From the NCBI RefSeq assembly GCF_010015445.1, contig NC_053118.1:11271759-11335758 (forward strand): a DNA stretch of 64,000 nucleotides. The letters are read 5' to 3'. Position 1 is the first letter of the stretch. Every line of letters begins with the position of its first letter. This DNA comes from Perca fluviatilis. Taxonomy: Eukaryota > Chordata > Actinopteri > Perciformes > Percidae. The notes under the pieces were generated by a model. It did not search any database, was not told the DNA's origin, and saw only the letters and a program-made list of their open reading frames with translations. Shown in pieces: positions 22,258-33,930 of this stretch. The translations under genes were made by a program, and so were the position numbers.

Positions 22258-22809
22258 CAAGTCGAGTCCCTGCGTTACGAACATGCTACACTAACCAGCC
22301 TCGTTAAAACCACAACGACCACCGCTGTTACAGGTTAGCCTAGCTGGTAACAAAAACAAATCCGTCTGCCTCCTTTTCCCTACGTGTTGCATTCAACGGG
22401 AGTGTGTGACTAACCAACCTGGGTGAGTGCAATGCTTTCCTACTTCTGGAGGGGTTTGCGTGGTGTCACTGACTCACTTTAGACACTGCATAGTTTAGCG
22501 TTCAGGAGACGACGACTGCCTCTGGGACCACTCCGGTGCTTAAGCGGCTCTGTTCCGTCGTTGTCCATGCCGGGCCAGCCCCGCTCCTCCTTTGTTGTCT
22601 CAGTTCCGATATACAAAAGTTTGTAGGGAAAACAAAGTATTTCGGTCCTCTGTCTTCTGTAGTGTTCTTCGTTTAGCGACATGTGCTCCACCGTGTTCCT
22701 TTGTGCTTTTTCCACTGAGCTCTCCAAAATAGCAATAATCCCACACACCTGTTACTATCCAGGTTGAATCAGCACACAACCACTCCCCCCCTCATGTCAC
22801 GTCAGTCTG
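22258..22809. other. GC-richer unclassified segment
   Basis: Higher GC content than its surroundings and a minus-strand 89-codon frame (22,479-22,748) with no motif I recognise. It sits between two repeat copies, so it may be an unrecognised element. I do not call a gene. Confidence 0.35.
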
Positions 22810-23168
22810 ATCCTGCCCACTACCTGAAAGACCAATATTAATATCATAACACCCTGCTATAAGTCAAGAAAGTCACAAGTCAAATCATACAATCTGAAGT
22901 AGGTTAAAAATTAACGTTTGCTTTCTAATCTGTGTTGGCGGACATTTCACAAAAAATTGCACAATCATGTTACAAAAACAAAAACGTAACTTCTCAATAT
23001 CTTGAAAAAAGTAAAAATATTACTTCGTATTACATCTGTCTCAAGTCTAAGTCAAGTCTCAAGACTGAATACCAAGTCAAAGTCGAGTTGTTTATCAGTG
23101 TAAGTCAAGGAAGTTTAAAGTCCTAAATTGTGACTCGAGTCTGTGTGACTCCAGTCCCTCACCTCTAG
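22810..23168. mobile_element. Interspersed repeat of the 'CAAGTC' type
   Basis: Dense CAAGTC/AAGTCAAG words (for example CAAGTCTAAGTCAAGTCTCA) lead to GTGACTCGAGTCTGTGTGAC and the end TCCCTCACCTCTAG. The end fits the CAGAGGTG-type terminus of a hAT-like fish repeat I remember. No left terminus was found. Confidence 0.5.
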
Positions 23169-24469
23169 TATTGCCTCTTCAAGCTGCATGTCATTTAAAT
23201 TTCTAAATCAAAATTGTTGCCACTTGGACATCTCTGGGGATTTATTTTTCATGATTTCTGTCAAATTGTAGGTAAAAAAACTGAAGTGTTGATTCCTCAG
23301 ATTCATTTTGATCTAACTATGTTTTATCCTTTTGTGTTCAAAGGCTAAGGAGCGATTTCTCTTGGATAGCAAGATAACCATGGTAGAGGATGGAGGAATC
23401 TGTGATGTGCGATTTAAACCTAATTCACTTCAATAAAGAGAAGTAAACATGCTATTCGTGTCATGAGCATCAAGGCGTGGTGGCGCTGCGGTGCAAATTC
23501 AACTCATGTTTAGTACATTAGTAAGTTAACTCAAAGAGTCCTTGAAATCCATTCTGCAGTAAGCATCATATAGCCATTACAAAAAGAAAACAAGGCAGTT
23601 TAATTAATTTAGGTTTTTACTAAGAAACAGCGTAGCGATGACGTTAAAGCACAACCGATTCACCTGCTGCAAGCCCTGTTGGCACACCTACCGCCGTGGG
23701 GGGGGGCAACGCAAGAAGAAGCTGAAGAAATAATGTCCTCTCTGGCGGAAGATGGTGGTGGCAACAGCTCGTCAGAGGCCGGTCACAATCCTAACCCCTC
23801 TTGCTGATCTTTCCCGTTAAATTGGAACAGCAAGCAGTGGAGAGACTGGAAGACCCGATATATATGGCTGTTTGTTAAGGATGGAAGCTTGGGGTGCATC
23901 GCTTCATTGAACGGAGGAGTTATGGTATTCTTCGGTAGACTGAGTAACTTTTAATCGTTGTTCATATGAAATCTCAAAGACAACCTGATACTTTGTTTAT
24001 AGACTATTTGTGGCTGGCTGTTTGACCTATCTATTCCTGTTGATAAATTAGAATAGGGTGAATCCTATATAGTGCATACACTTGTAGCGGTTATGTATCT
24101 TTGGAAGTCATTCAGTAAGTCACAAGCGCACAACCACCCCCTCCGAAGGCCATGGTATAGTTCGAACACTGGGTGGGGCCAGTAATTTTACAGGCTCCAG
24201 TATTACTTTAGCGTGTTTTCTTAAGCAACATGTGCCACTATTTGATGGCTCAGGAAGGACAGAAATAATACAGAAGTGGCTATGAGAGAACAATGTTTAA
24301 CTGCGGCCGTCCAGAGAATACAAACTGTGTTTAACATAATGGATTCAGACAGAAGCATTGATGGACATGAGGCTAACCTAAACAACCACACATTTGAATT
24401 TGGTTTCCTCTAGGGATTCCCTGTGTGTTTTTAGTTTCACTGCAGGGTTTTAGTCTGTAAGTGTGTCTG
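23169..24469. other. Intergenic stretch, unclassified
   Basis: A moderately GC-rich patch at 23,640-23,850 has no frame or motif that I can identify; the remainder is featureless. Confidence 0.45.
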
Positions 24470-24860
24470 GCCCTGACCATATATTTCTTTCAGCATTAGA
24501 ATATCTGGTGTGTGTACTTTTGCGGCTGTCTCTCAGCGAGTTCACATATACGCGTCGGCATTTGTGTTTTCACATGTAATTACTGTGAATCAACTCTTTG
24601 TGCATGGTTCAAGTCATAAAACAAGAGAGAAAGAACATCGTTATGCTAGTGGGGCACCTCACTAAAACGCTCCAGTGACAGAAAATGAAAAGCTGTAATT
24701 CCTCCTGTGAAGTGAAGTCTGACTTGTCGGAGTAAAGCACTTCCTATCCTTTTGTTCGGATCTCAAAGGGAATTATAGGGGAGAGAGTTAGATATGGCTG
24801 TTAATAAGACCACCGAGCCCTGACCAGATGAGCGTCTCTGTGATTTAGACCATGACAGTT
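24470..24860. promoter_or_regulatory. Candidate conserved non-coding element
   Basis: Unique sequence with CACATGTAATTACTGTGAAT, GGGAATTATAGGGG and GGCTGTTAATAAGACCACCG. No coding or repeat signature. Texture-based suggestion only. Confidence 0.25.
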
Positions 24861-25062
24861 GTATTAAACTAATAAAACCAGATTACTTCTAACTGGATAT
24901 TCATATTTTGGACCTACAGAGAACAATAAAAGTATAAGCCTTTGTTTTGTAAGCGTCTGTATGTTTGGTTCAACCGTTGAGTTCACTTGAAAAAAAAGCT
25001 TGTTAAAATAATTTTTCTGCTCACAAAATCGCCCAAATCTCTGTGTATTTGATAACAAGAGT

Positions 25063-25569
25063 TAGTCTCGTCCTATCAGGATGCACCCCTCCCTACTCCT
25101 ACGTATGTTTTTGTTTTGTTATTGCCAGAACTTCCTCCACAGCGCTGCGTAGGAGGGTCTGGTTAAGCCACACAGCATTCTGGGATGGCAGAAAAACGTG
25201 CTCTGGTTTTTTGCCATTTCTTTAAACCAATTGCAACCGTCTTGGGCGGTGCTAAGCGCCGGACCGAGCCATGGTGATGCTGCAAAATAGCCTCGGGAAG
25301 GAACTTGTTTTGGTGGAACGTGTGTGTTCAAAGGTTGTTTTAGTCGTGCAACAGAAAACTCCGATTGGACAGATAGTCTAGCTAGCTGTCTGGATTTACC
25401 CTCCAGAGATCTGAGGAGCAGTTAACCATAGTCCTCAGAAATCCACCGGAGTCAACACAAAGAAAGCGGAAGATAACGGACATCTGGCCGAAAAAGGTGA
25501 CATCCGGCGGAATTTCTGGCAGCCCCGGAGCAATCCCGGAAGTGGAACATCGTGGATATGCGTAGACTA
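25063..25569 (+). mobile_element. Non-autonomous DNA element ('TAGTC' family), copy 1
   Basis: The element begins TAGTCT and ends GACTA, with the internal order CAGCGCTGCGTAGGAGGGTC, TTTCTTTAAACCAATTGCAA, GGGAAGGAACTTGTTTTGGT, GCAACAGAAAACTCCGATTG and TCTGAGGAGCAGTTAACCAT. It is the inverse of the copy at 43,913-44,363, in which the boundaries are fixed by a target duplication. No target duplication is visible here. No transposase. Confidence 0.8.
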
Positions 25570-26339
25570 TCCCCGAAGTGATTCTTCGATGAAGGACGCA
25601 CTTTTTGTGGGGGCAGAATTGATGCCATCAACTCTGATATTGATAAGCAAAGAGGAAGCAGAGGGTTGGGGCTGGGTGAGGTAGAGGGTAGGTTGAGGGG
25701 AGGGGGTGCATGGAGATCAATGGGCTAATAAAACAAATCGATGGAATGAAACCACAGAAAAAAGTGAAGTCATTAATTTGCACAGACAGGATGATCCCAC
25801 CAACCACACGCATTGATTAGAAATGAGGTCTGTGGAGAACCTTCGGGGGGTATCATATTAGTGGAGGGAAACAATGGCCAGGGTGGGGGGAGGTCGCTTT
25901 TCCTCTGAGGGTTTGCTGCATGGACTGATGCAGGAGAATAGGTTAACGGGCGGATCAATGGCCTCTTCAGCATAACTCCAAGACGACAGCGGCTCTGTGT
26001 TTGCTCTCCGATGCACTGTCAACACAATATCTGCAGGTGTGATGTTTTCTCTCTGCTTATGGCTGCAGTCCCATTGATTTTCCAACCCCTCTTTTTCAAA
26101 CCAAGAGTACTCAAGCATGATTATGATATTGAATACATCATGGAGTACAAAGAGGTCTGCAAATAAGGTCAGAGGTGAGGGCTAATGTTCCATTTTTAGC
26201 AATAGAATTATTGTTAATCATGATTTGTAATCAATAATATTGGGCTGAGTTATATACACTCGGGCCTATTGCAAAGTAGTGCGTGCCGAGGGCGGCGGTG
26301 GCGGAATAACGCCACAGTTTGCTAAAGGAGGTTGTAGGC
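25570..26339. other. Unique intergenic stretch, possibly regulatory
   Basis: Non-repetitive DNA with words such as ACTCTGATATTGATAAGC, GTCATTAATTTGCACAG and AGCATGATTATGATATTGAA. I see no coding frame. It could hold a regulatory block but the evidence is weak. Confidence 0.3.
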
Positions 26340-26480
26340 TGTGGTAAACAGGTGGTGTTTCAGGAGTTTTTTTAAATATGTCCAGGGATGTAGAGTTTCG
26401 GATATCTGCAGGGAGGGTGTTTCAGAGGGATGGGGCTGCAACACTGAAGGCTCTGTCTCCGAAACACAAGCAGGGACTTA
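26340..26480 (+). mobile_element. Fragment of a LINE/SINE-like repeat
   Basis: The order GTGTTTCAGGAGTTTTTTTA, TTTCGGATATCTGCAGGGAG, GTGTTTCAGAGGGATGGGGC and AACACTGAAGGCTCTGTCTC resembles the 3' half of a common fish repeat. Assignment is from memory and the fragment is diverged. Confidence 0.4.
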
Positions 26481-27499
26481 ATGCCAGACCTCTGTTTGAA
26501 CCAAGCGCCGTGTCCCAAGAAAGGCCGCCACCTTACCTCTCTGTGGTGACCAAATGTACAGTGCAATCTGCTCACAAGCATTGAACAATTGTATGTTATT
26601 TTTGTCTTATTTATATGACCACAGTCAATCTCATAACCAACCAAATGTTGATCTCAAAAGCTGAAAGTACTGCAAAGCTCTCCATCGGTCAGGGTTCATC
26701 CGATCTGCAGACACAGCATAGCTTTTCTGCAGTCATGTTGGGGCGTGGAGGGAGTGGCTGGGAAAGCAGGTGATGTGAGATTGACGACTTAAATACTTCA
26801 TCAATCAATGCTGCAGCCAATGTGTTGTTTGGTGATTGGTGGACAATTCAGGCAATCCATCTTTCCTACCGGCAACTGGCATTCAAGATTCTTCTCAGGT
26901 TCTCCATGTAATGCCTTTATTTCTTTATTTCCAGGGTTAACTTATGCTGCTAGATATTTGTGTGTGTTGGGGTGGAGGGTCCACTCTAACCCTTCACCTG
27001 TTATTAGAGTCTGTTAGACATGTATGCAGCAGCAGAATGCGCTACATCCACAAGAAGACACTCGGGTCAATTCACTATCAGTCCACCCACACAAAGTAAA
27101 TCATATCACAGCACTCTGAAGGTATTAGTATAATTACTGTAATTATATGTAGGACTAAACGAGATTATAACCAAGAAGACTGGTGCTTTATGTCAGCCAT
27201 TGCCTTGTGTCTCACCCTGTGTGTGTTGCCTGGTTGGTTTTCACAGGAAATCTGCTGGATTGTTTTTGCTGACAAGGCCCAAAATTGAAAGGCCAAAAGC
27301 TGCTTTTTAATCAAAAAATGCATAGATTGGAACTATTTGAGTATTTAGATTTTGCACATTATGTCCATAAGAGGGCAAAGGTTTATTTATTTCAACTTAA
27401 TCTTGTATTTTAAAAGATCTTGATGCCTACACACAAAATAAACAAATAAAATAATGTCCTATCTCGTAAAACTTAATTTATAGGCTGTGGGCATCTCTC
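26481..27499. other. Intergenic stretch without recognised feature
   Basis: Unique DNA; only chance frames. Confidence 0.5.
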
Positions 27500-27847
27500 C
27501 CTCAGAGCGTGCAGGAGGCAGGACGTGACGCAGATTACCTCGAGGTCAAAGAGCCTGTTCTTAATTTGGTAATAAACAAACAAGTCTCTTGTTATTCCTT
27601 GAATTTGTCTGACGATTTCACGATTTCGGCATTGGCCTTTACCTAAAGAAGTTCCCGAATCTTGTGGTCTCTCCAGTTATACATTTTCGTCAGTGTCTTT
27701 GTGTAAATTACACTTCTTTTTCCCCTCGGATGTTTGTTTTCTTCTGGCTTTGTGCCAGCCGCATGGTTGAAACATCATCTACACGGCTACTCCCTCGCTG
27801 TGAATTCACCGTTCAACGACCGGCTGAGCTCAATCTGACATAACATC
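27500..27847. promoter_or_regulatory. Candidate conserved non-coding element
   Basis: Complex, unique sequence directly left of a hAT insertion, with GAGCCTGTTCTTAATTTGGT and a CG-containing part (CGTTCAACGACCGGCTGAGC). Texture-based suggestion. Confidence 0.22.
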
Positions 27848-27855
27848 GTTTCGAG

Positions 27856-28337
27856 CAGAAATCTTCAACAAGAAGTCCGGGACGCCTAGGGGGTCCTCAG
27901 AGTTACTGCAGGGGGCACCAAATTATTGTTAATTTTTTGAAAGTTTTTCCAAAAATTCAAATCTCTTAACATAAATCCAACATATTATTAGTAAATTTAA
28001 ATCAGCCTATTTGTGGGGAAAAAAAACAAAATGAATGATAGGCTTACTGGTCTATAGGTAAGATAGTCATCCACAGATGCAGTTAATCCTAAGGATTCAC
28101 TGTGCCACATGTATGTTTAACATTAACACATGATTTATGAAATCATGCAACAATTATTGTATTTATAGCTCAGTATGTTTTGCACTAAAAATGTATAAAG
28201 GCTTTAGGCCGCCCTACACGTTATTGTAGGCCCAGCTTAATATGCAACTTAATTTTACACTATATACGTAGTAGGGGGTCCCTGCTCCATGTCTCTCAGT
28301 TAAGGGGTCCTTGGCTTACAAACATTGAAGACCCCTG
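27856..28337 (+). mobile_element. hAT-type MITE, CAGGGRTCTTCAA family, copy 1
   Basis: Its ends are CAGAAATCTTCAA (left) and TTGAAGACCCCTG (right). The flanks GTTTCGAG (27,848-27,855) and GTTTAGAG (28,338-28,345) agree at 7 of 8 bases, a typical hAT target duplication. The interior shares long segments with the copy at 53,952, for example TCCTAAGGATTCACTGTGCC and ACATGTATGTTTAACATTAA. No transposase. Confidence 0.88.
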
Positions 28338-28345
28338 GTTTAGAG

Positions 28346-29429
28346 TACGAAGAACATGCAAGGCAGATAGCCATGTTCTTTTACAATTTGAATATACCGG
28401 TATATTTAAATTTAGAATATTCCTTGATTTGAGCAAGCAGACATGAAAAAATTCTGCTTTCAGGCACAAATCACAAAGAGGGAGACGTCCTTTCAGCTTT
28501 AAATAATCGTGGAAAGTTATGGAGGCGTTAACACATTTATCTTTTTCTGTTTACGGTCATAGTCCCAACATATCACACTGAATAAGACCAAAACATACAA
28601 AGTCATGTCCGGTGGCACTCAGCCCCATTCCTACTGAAGATGTAAACGGGGAGAAGAAGAGGTTAAACATATATAGTTTATTGTTGTCCTTTGTAGTTTG
28701 TTTAATGGTAAATTATTTCCTAACAGCTTTGCACTGTAGATTGTAGCAAATGTAACTTAAAGATACAATTATTTGTCAGGGACTAAAATAGCTGGCACTT
28801 TAAAAAAAAAAAAAAAAAATTCCAGTGCTGGTTCCATGGCAGTACTCTGATCCAATGGAAATCACCATTGTCAGATTGACAGCACGCATTCTAAATTCTA
28901 ACACTGCAAACATTGCATACACGCTGACCTCTGTGCAGCACTGATTTTGCATTGGCTCAGATGAAGTCCCTTTGGAGTTGTTTCAAATTACATTTGCATT
29001 GATACATTTTGGCTTAATTGATTTACCTTTTACATAAGATTTTGGCCAGTTGGTGTTTTTCAGCATTGCTGTAATGTAACATACAGTAGAAGTCCAAATG
29101 CTCTATAGAGACTTTACTATGACTCCAACAAGGATAGTTGACGTTAGTATTTTAAAGGGTTTTAGTTTTAATTCACCAAAGTCACACAATAACACAAAGA
29201 AACTAACCGATGGAGGCAGCGGTAGACCAGCAACTCCCATGTTCTGTGAGGTAATTACTGTTTTTATCAAAGGAGTCTGGTGGCTTTGAGGAGAGCATAG
29301 ATGTACATGACGGCTTCGGTTTGTCATCGGAAAGGGCTGTCTGACCGCAAAATAAAGCAGTGAAAATATTCTAAATATAGCGTACACTTAAATCGATTTT
29401 TAATTAGGTAGTGTTTTATTTTTTTTTTA
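28346..29429. other. Intergenic stretch, A18 run at 28,802-28,819
   Basis: Unique sequence apart from the homopolymer. No gene evidence. Confidence 0.5.
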
Positions 29430-29585
29430 GGTACGTTTGGCTGCTGCATTCACAGGGGTACATTGCTTAGCTTCTGTGTCGGTACTCCATCCTGCTTCTC
29501 CAAACTGGTGCCGCACTAACCGCCATTTATTGAATATGGATAAGTACCCCATACAACCCTACTTCAAAATATAACTATCCCTTGT
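29430..29585. mobile_element. Fragment of an interspersed repeat
   Basis: CTGCTTCTCCAAACTGGTGC, CGCCATTTATTGAATATGG and ACTTCAAAATATAACTATCC in this order match a repeat I remember from perch-like fishes. The superfamily is unknown. Confidence 0.4.
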
Positions 29586-29625
29586 TTTTTTTTTCAATAG
29601 AATCCAGACATAATTACAATATAAC

Positions 29626-30589
29626 TAGTGCTGTCAAACAATTAAAATATTTAATCGCGATTAATCGCATTAATGTCATAGTGTCATTTTTTCTAATTTT
29701 AATGCTCTTATCAACATGATACGATACTTTTAAAACGGTGCCTGAACCGAAATATATATTTAAAAAAGGAGCAACTTGTTCAATTGTATTTGTCTGTTCT
29801 GTATGTTCAAAAATATAAAACAATAAAAAGTTGATCTAAAAAAAAGGAGCACAAAACGGTGAAAACAACCACTGGATGGGAAAAGGGTATTTTACAATTA
29901 CAGTGAATGCACCACGAGGCTGGCGAGGCGAGCAACATGACATCATGACTGTGTTTTTCAGACAATGGCAGCTACAGTCCGGTGTTGGAGTCCTCTCCAG
30001 TGAAATACAGACACACTTTACACCGTTTAGCTGTCAACATTTTAACCGCGTTTAATCCAGCTGCTAGCTAACGGTAGGCTAACGTTACCTGCTGCTAAGT
30101 GTAGTGTTGACTGGCCTCCTGTGCGGAAATGTTTCAGTTCCCTCTAACGTCCGTTTTCGGAGCATCAGAGAGAAGCGCAGGCATTTAAGTGGCACCTAAA
30201 TAAGGCACCGAAATCTGCGTTGCTATTCAGTCCGGTAGATAACGGTTGTTAAGGCACCGGTGCCGTATTAGCACCGGGTCTCGGACCCCATTCAAAACGG
30301 CGATTTTCGTCGAAAAGCGACTAGTTTGCAGGTATGTACTACTCTTTGGCCGGCTCGCAAGCAAGTGCAAACAAGTGTGCGCAGCGTGCATGTTGTTTTG
30401 TTTCCGGTCTAGCTAGATCCGGTGTGGTGTTGTAGTTTTTCTAACGTTACTAGTTGTTGCAACAGCATGTGAAAAAAACTACAAAGTCTGCTGGGCCAAA
30501 AAGAACGTTAATCTTGCGATAAAAAAACGTACGCCGTTAAAATGGGTTTGCGTTAACGCCGTTAATAACGCGTTAAACTGACAGCACTA
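29626..30589. mobile_element. hAT-type non-autonomous element, TAGTGCTGTCA family
   Basis: It begins TAGTGCTGTCAAACAATTAA and ends GTTAAACTGACAGCACTA; the outer 11 bases are perfect inverted repeats. Both subterminal parts are rich in TTAATCGCGATTAATCGCAT-type and GTTAACGCCGTTAATAACGC-type words. The flanks AATATAAC (29,618-29,625) and AATATAAT (30,590-30,597) agree at 7 of 8 bases. The 964-bp interior has no transposase frame. The GTTAACG/TTAATCG words may be subterminal transposase sites, which is inference. Confidence 0.9.
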
Positions 30590-30932
30590 AATATAATATA
30601 TGCACAAAATATCCCCTATCCCTGTGATCATCAAAATTCTATGTGTCAAATCATAGTAGCCAATACAAGAATATGCATTATTTTCCAATCACCTCACATA
30701 AACTAGGTGTTACTTCAAACATTACAATTTCTCTCCATCCTCATCTCACTGTTTCCACCTTCATGTGGTTATAGTAATACTGAAGCCCCTGGGTTTTGCT
30801 TAATTAAAACACATCCTTTTTGTGTTCCCCTCGGAGTCCAGTGATAGAATAACTATGCAATGGGGTTAGCTCCTTGAGGAGTTAGCCAATGTTGTGTCAG
30901 GCAGCCACTCACAGCTAAATCAACAAAACCCC

Positions 30933-30936
<4 letters not shown>

Positions 30937-30990
<54 letters not shown>

Positions 30991-31000
30991 GGGGGGGGGG
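30937..31000. repeat. (AG)26 followed by G10
   Basis: A 52-bp purine dinucleotide tract, TT, then ten G. A long homopurine/homopyrimidine mirror tract of this kind can form triplex DNA. Confidence 0.95.
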
Positions 31001-31192
31001 ATCCCACATCGTGTAAACCCTTAGCTTTTCACACTGAGCAGCGTTTTCATGCTAAGCTCCGAGCTTGAACTGAAATCCTCTCACTTATCCTCAAATCCAA
31101 GATGAAATACTGTCAGATGTAGTGGGATCCAGGGAATTTGGTGGGAGACTGACAGGCATGGCAGAGAGACGTTTGAGTGACTTATACTGAGA

Positions 31193-31277
31193 GTGTGTGT
31201 GTGTGCGTGTGTGTGTGTGTGTTCTCGGACATGTGGTGGAGGAGGAGGAGGAGGAGGAGGAGGAGGAGGAGGAGGAG
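31193..31277. repeat. (GT)n and (GGA)14 microsatellites
   Basis: GT units at 31,193-31,222 with one GC interruption, then about fourteen GGA units at 31,235-31,277. The GGA tract is pure purine. Confidence 0.95.
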
Positions 31278-31739
31278 CGGGGAGAGAATGGGAGATACTG
31301 TGAGGGGAGGAGATTTAATACAATGATTTGTCAGATTCAGAGTGAGTGACTCATGTCGGTGGTAACCAAGGACACAGTGGAGAATATACAACTATACTGT
31401 ACTGTCCTTTTTAGTTTACACATTGCGGTTTGTACATTTTCAAACATATGAATCTTAAGTTTGATTTAGTTGGATCTCTGTATTTTAAAAGCAGATCAAT
31501 GCTTTTCTTATTTTTTTCAATGCCTATGTGCATTTGATTCAAAGGAAGAGTACTGTACATGGCAACAATTTGCATACAATTACGTGTAATTTTGGGAGCT
31601 GTGTACGTTCTGTAGTCAGATGTTTTATGTGGCGTGTTGGGGGCGATATATTTGGATGTGTGTGTACGTCCCTCATCTCCGAATAGCTGTAAGGCACAGG
31701 CAGGAAATGGAGTCCTGGCATTTTGTTTTGCATCAGTGC

Positions 31740-31870
31740 TCCTCTTTATTAGAGAGGAACAGAATCAGCATAGAATAATAATTGGAAAATTGTAAGCTTG
31801 CTTTCATTATAATTAGCGCGATCACAGGATGCAATAATCCAATTATTTTACTTAAAAGCAAGTTTTCCTC
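31740..31870. promoter_or_regulatory. Candidate conserved non-coding element with clustered ATTA sites
   Basis: Within about 100 bases there are GAATAATAATTGGAAAATTG, CATTATAATTAGCGCGATCA and CAATAATCCAATTATTTTAC, a tight cluster of homeodomain-type cores including two CAATTAT-like sites. It is unique and non-coding. A promising enhancer core by motif density. Confidence 0.35.
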
Positions 31871-32149
31871 ATCCCAGTGCAATGGCTTGCAGGATGCTTA
31901 ACCTCATCCCACATGGACAGACATACCAGTGCAACGGCAAACTCTGTCTCTCCCACTTCTCTCTCCCTCTAACATGTAAACACCAGCATGCTTGAGTGTG
32001 CTCAGACAGCTGAACATACACTGACATATGAACACTATTTAGCGGGCCACCAGACACGCACATAAACACACACACGTGCATGCACCTCAACAACATACAA
32101 ATAATTGAGTAAGATTTGCTGGTACATTAAGTTTAATGTGTTTGACATT

Positions 32150-32400
32150 CAGGCGGGAGGATGTGGAAAAGGCACGAAGTGGAGTGGCCTCGCCGCGTCT
32201 TTCTTCAATCAGGGCACTGCAGGGCTTCATTTTCCCCCCCCGACGCAAACCCAGGCCCGTCAAAGCTAATTAGCGCTGTTGCAAATGGACGCAGGTCATG
32301 GCTCTCAGCGGATTGGTCCGAAGAGGGGTCATCGCAGGTCAAACCTGCAGTATGGAATGATATAAACAATCATCTATAGACCACAAGCCAATCAATCCCT
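32150..32400. promoter_or_regulatory. Candidate conserved non-coding element
   Basis: Contains GTCAAAGCTAATTAGCGCTG followed by TTGCAAATGGACGCAGGTCA (near 32,258-32,300), combining a TAATTA core, an octamer-like word and a nuclear-receptor-like half site AGGTCA. The sequence is balanced in GC and unique. Texture-based. Confidence 0.35.
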
Positions 32401-32929
32401 TTTAACACTATCCACTTCCTGGTTGGCTGCTCTCAGAGGTCAGGGGTCAATGTACAAAAAGACAACTGAGCCATATGGGTTTGGGAGAAAGAAGCAAAAA
32501 CCACTGATTATCTATTCATTTATATTAAGGTATTTAAATAAAACTTCAAAATGATCTGTTAAAAAATAATTTATTTTTATTTATGTGCCTGCCTATGTAC
32601 CCATTTATACCTGCTTTATTTATTTAATTATTTTGCCACATTGCACAGTAAAACATCAGACCTTGGAAAGGCAAGTGTTTTTGCTGTTCATTTATGCATT
32701 TTATACCAAATAACAAAAACTAGGACAAAAGATGTGATTATGTGTAAACATTTTCTTTTTGCGCAGTTCAAATCGTACACCAGCGTGTGTTTTCCCTGCA
32801 CTCTGAATAAAGCCACTTCAACATCAACACAAAGTTCCGCAATTAGCTGAGCAGAGAGAAAGGACAGAAAGACTGAGCGAGAGGAGGAGGGGGGGGGGGG
32901 GGGGGGATGGAAACCAACGCTTGAGGAAT
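32401..32929. other. Intergenic stretch with G18 run at 32,889-32,906
   Basis: AT-rich unique DNA with a long G homopolymer preceded by GGA units; otherwise empty. Confidence 0.55.
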
Positions 32930-33130
32930 TGAATTACCAGAGCCTTTTCTCATTATCATTTAGCCGTCTTTTATGGCCCACCAGTAAGAGATGATGTTCC
33001 CATGACCCCGCACAATACACAGACATATTATTCAATCCTGCCTCGATGAAATTCCTGCAAATAAAACCTTTGTGCTGGGCAACAGCTAATTATTTGACAG
33101 ATTGGCCCCCTTCTGGCTCAGGTTACAGTG
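32930..33130. promoter_or_regulatory. Candidate conserved non-coding element
   Basis: Words such as GGAATTGAATTACCAGAGCC, CTCATTATCATTTAGCCGTC, ACAGCTAATTATTTGACAG and TCCTGCAAATAAAACC cluster here. Unique and non-coding. Inference from texture only. Confidence 0.33.
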
Positions 33131-33335
33131 TGGAGTGGCCATGTTTTTGTCCCCCACCCCTTCCCCCTCACCCACACCACCAACACTCACCCACTCTCCC
33201 CCAGCCCCAGTGCAAAGAGGGGCCACTTTGAGAAAATCCCAGAGGGCCTCATTCTTTTCAGGAGATTATATATTTCAGCCCCCCCCCCACCCACCTCCCT
33301 TCCTCCTCTTCCCAACCATCTATCCATCCAAAATC

Positions 33336-33372
33336 GGGGAAGCGTGGTGTGTGTGTGTGTGTCTGTGTGTGT

Positions 33373-33408
<36 letters not shown>

Positions 33409-33425
33409 ATGGGGTGTCTGTGTGT
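33336..33425. repeat. (GT)n microsatellite, interrupted
   Basis: GT units with TCT interruptions over about 70 bp, then a short second GT run. A C-rich tract (33,280-33,300) precedes it. Confidence 0.95.
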
Positions 33426-33639
33426 GACACCAGTCATTTCATAGTTTAAAGGGTGTTCTCGAGCAGAAATATTTAATCTTCCCACGAAAATGAAGTTTGA
33501 TGTTAGAAGACTGGTACAGAGAGAGAGATCTAAAAAAAAAACTAACCATGTCAGATATGTGTTGTGTTATTCTGTATTTATACTACTTTGAAGAACTACT
33601 GCACCTATGCATCTAGTGTATTTTTCCGTAATACCAAAT

Positions 33640-33930
33640 TAGAGAGCGGGGAACATTAACGGATTAAAGTTTTTGGGTGGGCATGCCTTTGGCATTGATT
33701 CAGTCCACTAATAACAAGAGTCTGTCATTAGTGTTCGGACATGGACCACCAAGATAAATGCCAACACATGTTTAAATTATCGAGAGAGTAATGGCATTTT
33801 CCTTCAGCCCTTTCCCTCCCCATAAAGATCCCGTGTTGACTCGACTAAGCAGACATTTTGAGTTATCAGCGCAGGTTTAATCTGTTGCTTATTTTGCACC
33901 CATGCAGATGGTATAATTCAACAGGCAGTG
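33640..33930. promoter_or_regulatory. Candidate conserved non-coding element
   Basis: Contains GCATTGATTCAGTCCACTAA, ACCAAGATAAATGCCAACAC and TGAGTTATCAGCGCAGGTTT, non-repetitive and of mixed composition. Texture-based call. Confidence 0.3.

Larger units (their letters stand above)
30598..31739. other. Intergenic stretch with several microsatellites
   Basis: Unique DNA interrupted by the simple repeats listed next. No coding sequence. Confidence 0.55.
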
